Below, in pieces: positions 32,642 through 35,173 of a stretch of 35,173 bases of DNA. The notes beneath the pieces are model-generated. The model did not search any database and was not told the DNA's origin. It saw nothing but the letters and a program-made list of their open reading frames with translations. The position numbers were made by a program, and so were the translations under genes. The DNA is taken from positions 1 to 35,173 of the forward strand of contig JAKFUF010000209.1 in NCBI GenBank assembly GCA_021732845.1, read 5' to 3'. The stretch's first letter is position 1, and every line of letters begins with the position of its first letter. This stretch comes from Planctomycetaceae bacterium (GTDB lineage: Bacteria > Planctomycetota > Planctomycetia > Planctomycetales > Planctomycetaceae).

Positions 32642-33553
32642 TTACTGGCTGGACTGACTGCGGGCAAGGCGGAAGCCCAGGTAGTAGTACCGGATCACCG
32701 GCGCATACCTGTACCGGATCGCAGACCGGCAAAACGCCGGCCTGAGGCGCCAACAGCCGCCGCGAAACACGCGATTCGAGGCCCCCGTTGTGTTTTCGGG
32801 GTCCGCTCCGCCGGGCAATTTCTTGTCGTAACGATCGCCGCACCACTCCCAGACGTTTCCGTGCATGTCGCGCAGGCCCCACGCATTGGCCCGCTTCAAC
32901 CCGACAGGGTGCGCATAGAGGTCATGGGACGCCAGCCACGAATCGGACGCCAAATCAGATCGGCTGTTCTCGTCGGTCCAGGCGTAGCTGCCCAACTTCG
33001 AGGAATCATCCCCGCAGCCATAGGCGGTGGTTGTCCCGGCCCGGCAGGCGTATTCCCATTCCGCTTCCGTTGGCAACCGATAGACCCACCCCTCCGGCAA
33101 CCGCCCCGCCGCTCGTTCACGCTCGGTGAAGCGACGGCAAAACTCTTCCGCGCTATTGTCATCACCACTGTGGCTCACATGGGTTGCTGGATAGCTTGAT
33201 CCGTCATTCACCCCGTTTTCGCCTTTCCAGGGCGTCGTTCCCATCACGCTCTGCCACTGCCCCTGCGTGACCTCCGTTTCGCCCAGCCAGAACCCCCGCG
33301 ACAACGTGACACCGACCTGGTCTTCGTCAGTGTCGCGGTCGGCCTCCGTCGCCGGGCTGCCCATGGTGAAGGCACCCGGCGGGCACCAGCGGAAGGGGAG
33401 GTGCAACCCGTTGCCGTTCCACCGCTCGCCGGCGTGCGTGCCGACAGTCTGCAATGGGTCACTCGGCGCGGACCACCAGCACCCAATCAAGGCCAACGTC
33501 GCGAGAACGCCTGCTGCCAATGACGGTAGAACGAGCCTGTGGCGATGTGACAT
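32642..33553 (-). CDS. Membrane-anchored FGE-fold protein with a DGR-type variable region (paralogue C)
   Basis: The protein has 303 residues, with the same membrane helix and FGE/SUMF1 domain as paralogue B. Outside the variable block, 19 of about 274 residues differ from B, several in two small clusters near residues 72-80 and 203-212. Inside the block 11 of 29 differ. The variable part is FRGGCW, RLRPAFCRSA, IRYRYAPVIR and YYYLGFRLA. ATG 33553 has AGGGAGG six bases upstream. The stop is TAA, not TGA as in A and B. Confidence 0.9.
   Translation of the reverse strand: MSHRHRLVLPSLAAGVLATLALIGCWWSAPSDPLQTVGTHAGERWNGNGLHLPFRWCPPGAFTMGSPATEADRDTDEDQVGVTLSRGFWLGETEVTQGQWQSVMGTTPWKGENGVNDGSSYPATHVSHSGDDNSAEEFCRRFTERERAAGRLPEGWVYRLPTEAEWEYACRAGTTTAYGCGDDSSKLGSYAWTDENSRSDLASDSWLASHDLYAHPVGLKRANAWGLRDMHGNVWEWCGDRYDKKLPGGADPENTTGASNRVFRGGCWRLRPAFCRSAIRYRYAPVIRYYYLGFRLARSQSSQ
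32681..32767 (-). other. Candidate DGR variable region, copy C
   Basis: The 29 codons encode F-RGG-C-W-RLR-PA-F-CRSA-I-R-YRY-AP-VI-R-YYY. The run of TAC codons at the end corresponds to TAC-TGC-TCC in B and GGC-GGC-AGC in A. All three are reachable from AAC template codons by changing adenines only. The fixed tail is at 32649-32680. Confidence 0.75.
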
Positions 33554-33718
33554 GACGGCCTCCCTGCGCCCCACTGTAGCGGAAGCCAGCCATCCCGTTC
33601 CATTCCTGAACGGCAATGTGTGACAAAACCAAGCCGCGTTGACAATCCCTGACACACGTGGCTACGGTGCCCTCCGCGAACAGCCGTCCATCTTGTGCTG
33701 AAAAAAGCGGAGGAGATC

Positions 33719-34582
33719 ATGTTCCGGCATCCCTCGACCACGGGCCGCTTGGCTGTGTGCATTGCGTGCGTCATGGCAGCTTGCTTTCGCTGCGAACCCG
33801 TGGCTGCGCAGCCATCGCCGGCCGAAAAGCCCGCGATGTTATTCAGCGAAAGTTTTGACGACTCTCAGTTGCTGAAACGAGGCTGGTACGACGGCAATCG
33901 CTTCTCCATCGCCGCTCAGTCGCGCGCCGGCCGGGGTTGCCTGCTGTATCACTGGAAAGAGAAGTCCTCAACGCCCGAGAGTTCGTCCGGAATTCGCCGG
34001 CTGTTCGAACCAACCGAGACAGTCGCCCTGCGGTGTTACATCAAGCTGTCCAAGGGTTGGGGTTGGACCGGCCGGGCTTATCATCCGCATCTGATGCACT
34101 TCATGACGACCGAGAACGAGAAATTTGCCGGTCCGGCGGCGAGCCATCTCACCGTCTACATTGAGCCACAGGAGGGCCGGCTGCGGCTCGCGGCACAGGA
34201 CATTCAAAACAAAGACGCCCCGCACGGACTGACGCAGGGACCGCTGAAGGGTGGTTATAACGCCCAGACATTCGACAGCCAGGCGCAACTCTTCAAGGAT
34301 GACGACGCGTGGCACTGCGTCGAAGCCCTGTTCCAGCTCAACACGCTCGACTTGAAGGCCGACAAGCCGAACGCTGACGGTGTCGTGAAGGGCTGGTTTG
34401 ATGGAGAACTGGTTGTCGACCGCACCGATGTCGTCCTGCGGTCAACCGACTTCCCGAACATGAAGTTCAACCAGTACCTGCTCACGCCTTATTTCGGCCC
34501 CGGATTGTTGCCGCACGAACAATCCCTGTGGATTGACGAGCTGGTGGTGGGTACAAAACGAATCGGGCCGCTCAGCGATTGA
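33719..34582 (+). CDS. Secreted protein of unknown function
   Basis: The protein has 287 residues. A signal peptide (LAVCIACVMAACFRCEPVAA) ends near AAQ-PS. The mature part has the look of a beta-sandwich lectin or lyase-like fold: ESFDDSQLLKRGWYDG at the start, alternating strands through the middle (VALRCYIKLS, HLTVYIEPQ) and LWIDELVVGTKRIGP at the end. This layout is common in planctomycete exported proteins that bind or cleave polysaccharides, but no catalytic motif is recognisable. ATG 33719 follows GGAGG five bases upstream; the open frame runs back to GTG 33695 without support. The stop lies inside a strong hairpin. Confidence 0.8.
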   Translation: MFRHPSTTGRLAVCIACVMAACFRCEPVAAQPSPAEKPAMLFSESFDDSQLLKRGWYDGNRFSIAAQSRAGRGCLLYHWKEKSSTPESSSGIRRLFEPTETVALRCYIKLSKGWGWTGRAYHPHLMHFMTTENEKFAGPAASHLTVYIEPQEGRLRLAAQDIQNKDAPHGLTQGPLKGGYNAQTFDSQAQLFKDDDAWHCVEALFQLNTLDLKADKPNADGVVKGWFDGELVVDRTDVVLRSTDFPNMKFNQYLLTPYFGPGLLPHEQSLWIDELVVGTKRIGPLSD

Positions 34583-34589
34583 GCGGCCC
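34565..34589 (+). terminator. Terminator-like hairpin overlapping the stop codon
   Basis: GGGCCGCTCA (34565-34574) and TGAGCGGCCC (34580-34589) are exact reverse complements around GCGAT. The TGA stop (34580-34582) is the first triplet of the right arm. A weak T-rich stretch (TGTTCGG) follows. Confidence 0.65.
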
Positions 34590-35056
34590 TGTTCGGTGCG
34601 CGACATGGAGCGATGGCCGGATGACAGATCAATATTGTGCGAATTCAAAATCTCAAATTGGACGTGTCCGACAAGAGTCAATTTCAAATTTCCTGACCAT
34701 CACGGATTTTGGGGACAGAATACCACCGGCCCGACGGAGAGTCGTCATCTTCAGTCCGTCAGCCGCCACCAGCCTGGGGATGGGCCGAACGAGAATCGTC
34801 GGCCCTGCTAACCGAAGGCCGGTCTTAGGCAACGAGAAGGGGGAACCACGAATTTTGACGAATAAGACGAATGTCACGAATCGCAACAAGATGGATTTCA
34901 TCACCCGCGATGCCAAGCCGGTTGACGATTCGTGAAATTTGCAATATTCGTACTACTAACCGTCAGGTTGTTGGCGTGCCGCGACGATTTCGCCAGCGCG
35001 TGCTGGAAATCAGTGATCAATAGCGGGTTCTGCTTCTGGTCAGACTCTGGCCAACC
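34583..35056. other. Gene-free region with short degenerate repeats
   Basis: No gene is supported. A degenerate run on the word ACGAAT (GACGAATAAGACGAATGTCACGAATCG, in part) lies near 34856-34882, with a related word (GATTCGTGAAATTTG) near 34926-34940. CAAATT words near 34645-34692 resemble those at 26900-26926. Confidence 0.45.
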
Positions 35057-35155
35057 GCCCCAACGGGGCAGGATTCGACAGCCCAGGGCGCAGCCGACGA
35101 ATGTCGGCGGAGCCCTGGGTCGGAGTCGGTGCGAGAAAGGGAGCCCCAACGGGGT
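35057..35155. repeat. Palindromic element related to the one at 26991
   Basis: The left end (35057-35090) starts GCCCCAACGGGGC and ends AGCCCAGGGCG, nearly the same as the element at 26991. The right part holds AGCCCTGGGT (35111-35120) and GCCCCAACGGGG (35143-35154), so it repeats the same words but is less regular. Its end is close to the window edge. Confidence 0.65.
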
Positions 35156-35173
35156 GAGATTCATTGAACATCC

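Larger units (their letters stand above)
32417..33659 (-). repeat. Tandem duplication, unit C (FGE gene plus flanks)
   Basis: Second unit of the tandem duplication described at 31171-32412, with the same order of 3' block, GC-rich segment, FGE gene and upstream block. It ends in TTGACAATCCCTGACACACGTG at about 33659, matching the end of unit B. Confidence 0.8.

Overview
This window is chromosomal DNA from a member of the Planctomycetota, probably order Planctomycetales; I cannot place the genus. The reasons are GC-rich sequence with wide gene spacing and a protein set typical of that phylum. It includes a Hanks kinase fused to an FGE/SUMF1 domain, a PEGA/propeller/DUF1080 lipoprotein, two neutral-ceramidase-like secreted enzymes, a YncE-like propeller fused to a phosphoesterase, a VWA/amidotransferase-like membrane protein, a MoxR ATPase and a Lys/Ala-repeat histone H1-like mini-protein.

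Layout. 1-2700: the tail of an unknown gene, a pterin carbinolamine dehydratase, five tandem 93-95 bp repeats and a MoxR ATPase. 2.7-8.2 kb: a D-2-hydroxyacid dehydrogenase, a 1.2 kb gene-poor stretch full of hairpins, a 39-residue H1-like gene with a structured leader, a ceramidase-like enzyme, a decaying ParE-type toxin-antitoxin pair and pdxJ. 8.2-18.8 kb: a kinase-FGE gene followed by its probable partner lipoprotein, a second ceramidase-like gene, an RlaP-type nucleotidyltransferase, and the VWA/amidotransferase gene coupled to ybeY. 18.9-20.2 kb: a three-gene minus-strand operon (small protein, unknown protein, frameshifted HNH nuclease). 20.4-22.7 kb: an O-antigen-ligase-like gene and a Kdo/InaA-kinase-like gene. 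23-34.6 kb: three membrane-anchored FGE-fold paralogues interspersed with the propeller-phosphoesterase, a transglutaminase-like protein, a secretin and a secreted protein of unknown function.

The main result is in the last part. The three FGE-fold paralogues (23053-23967; 31385-32296 and 32642-33553 on the minus strand) differ from one another in a way that matches diversity-generating retroelement (DGR) variable regions. Within a 29-codon block near the C-terminus, 23 nucleotide sites vary; 22 are first or second codon positions. Seventeen of the 23 carry adenine in at least one copy. The block is followed by an identical 32-nt tail in all three genes. The two tandem copies have 11 amino-acid changes and no silent change in this block. 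The inferred ancestral block reads as Asn-rich codons between fixed residues, which is the usual form of a DGR template repeat. I see no reverse transcriptase and no template repeat here, so the diversifying machinery, if it exists, lies outside the window. The three genes also share conserved 5' and 3' flanking blocks, so they look like a duplicated cassette.

Secondary results are the H1-like gene with a leader that can form two mutually exclusive stems, the toxin-antitoxin pair with disruptions in both genes, the HNH operon, and several families of palindromic dispersed repeats.
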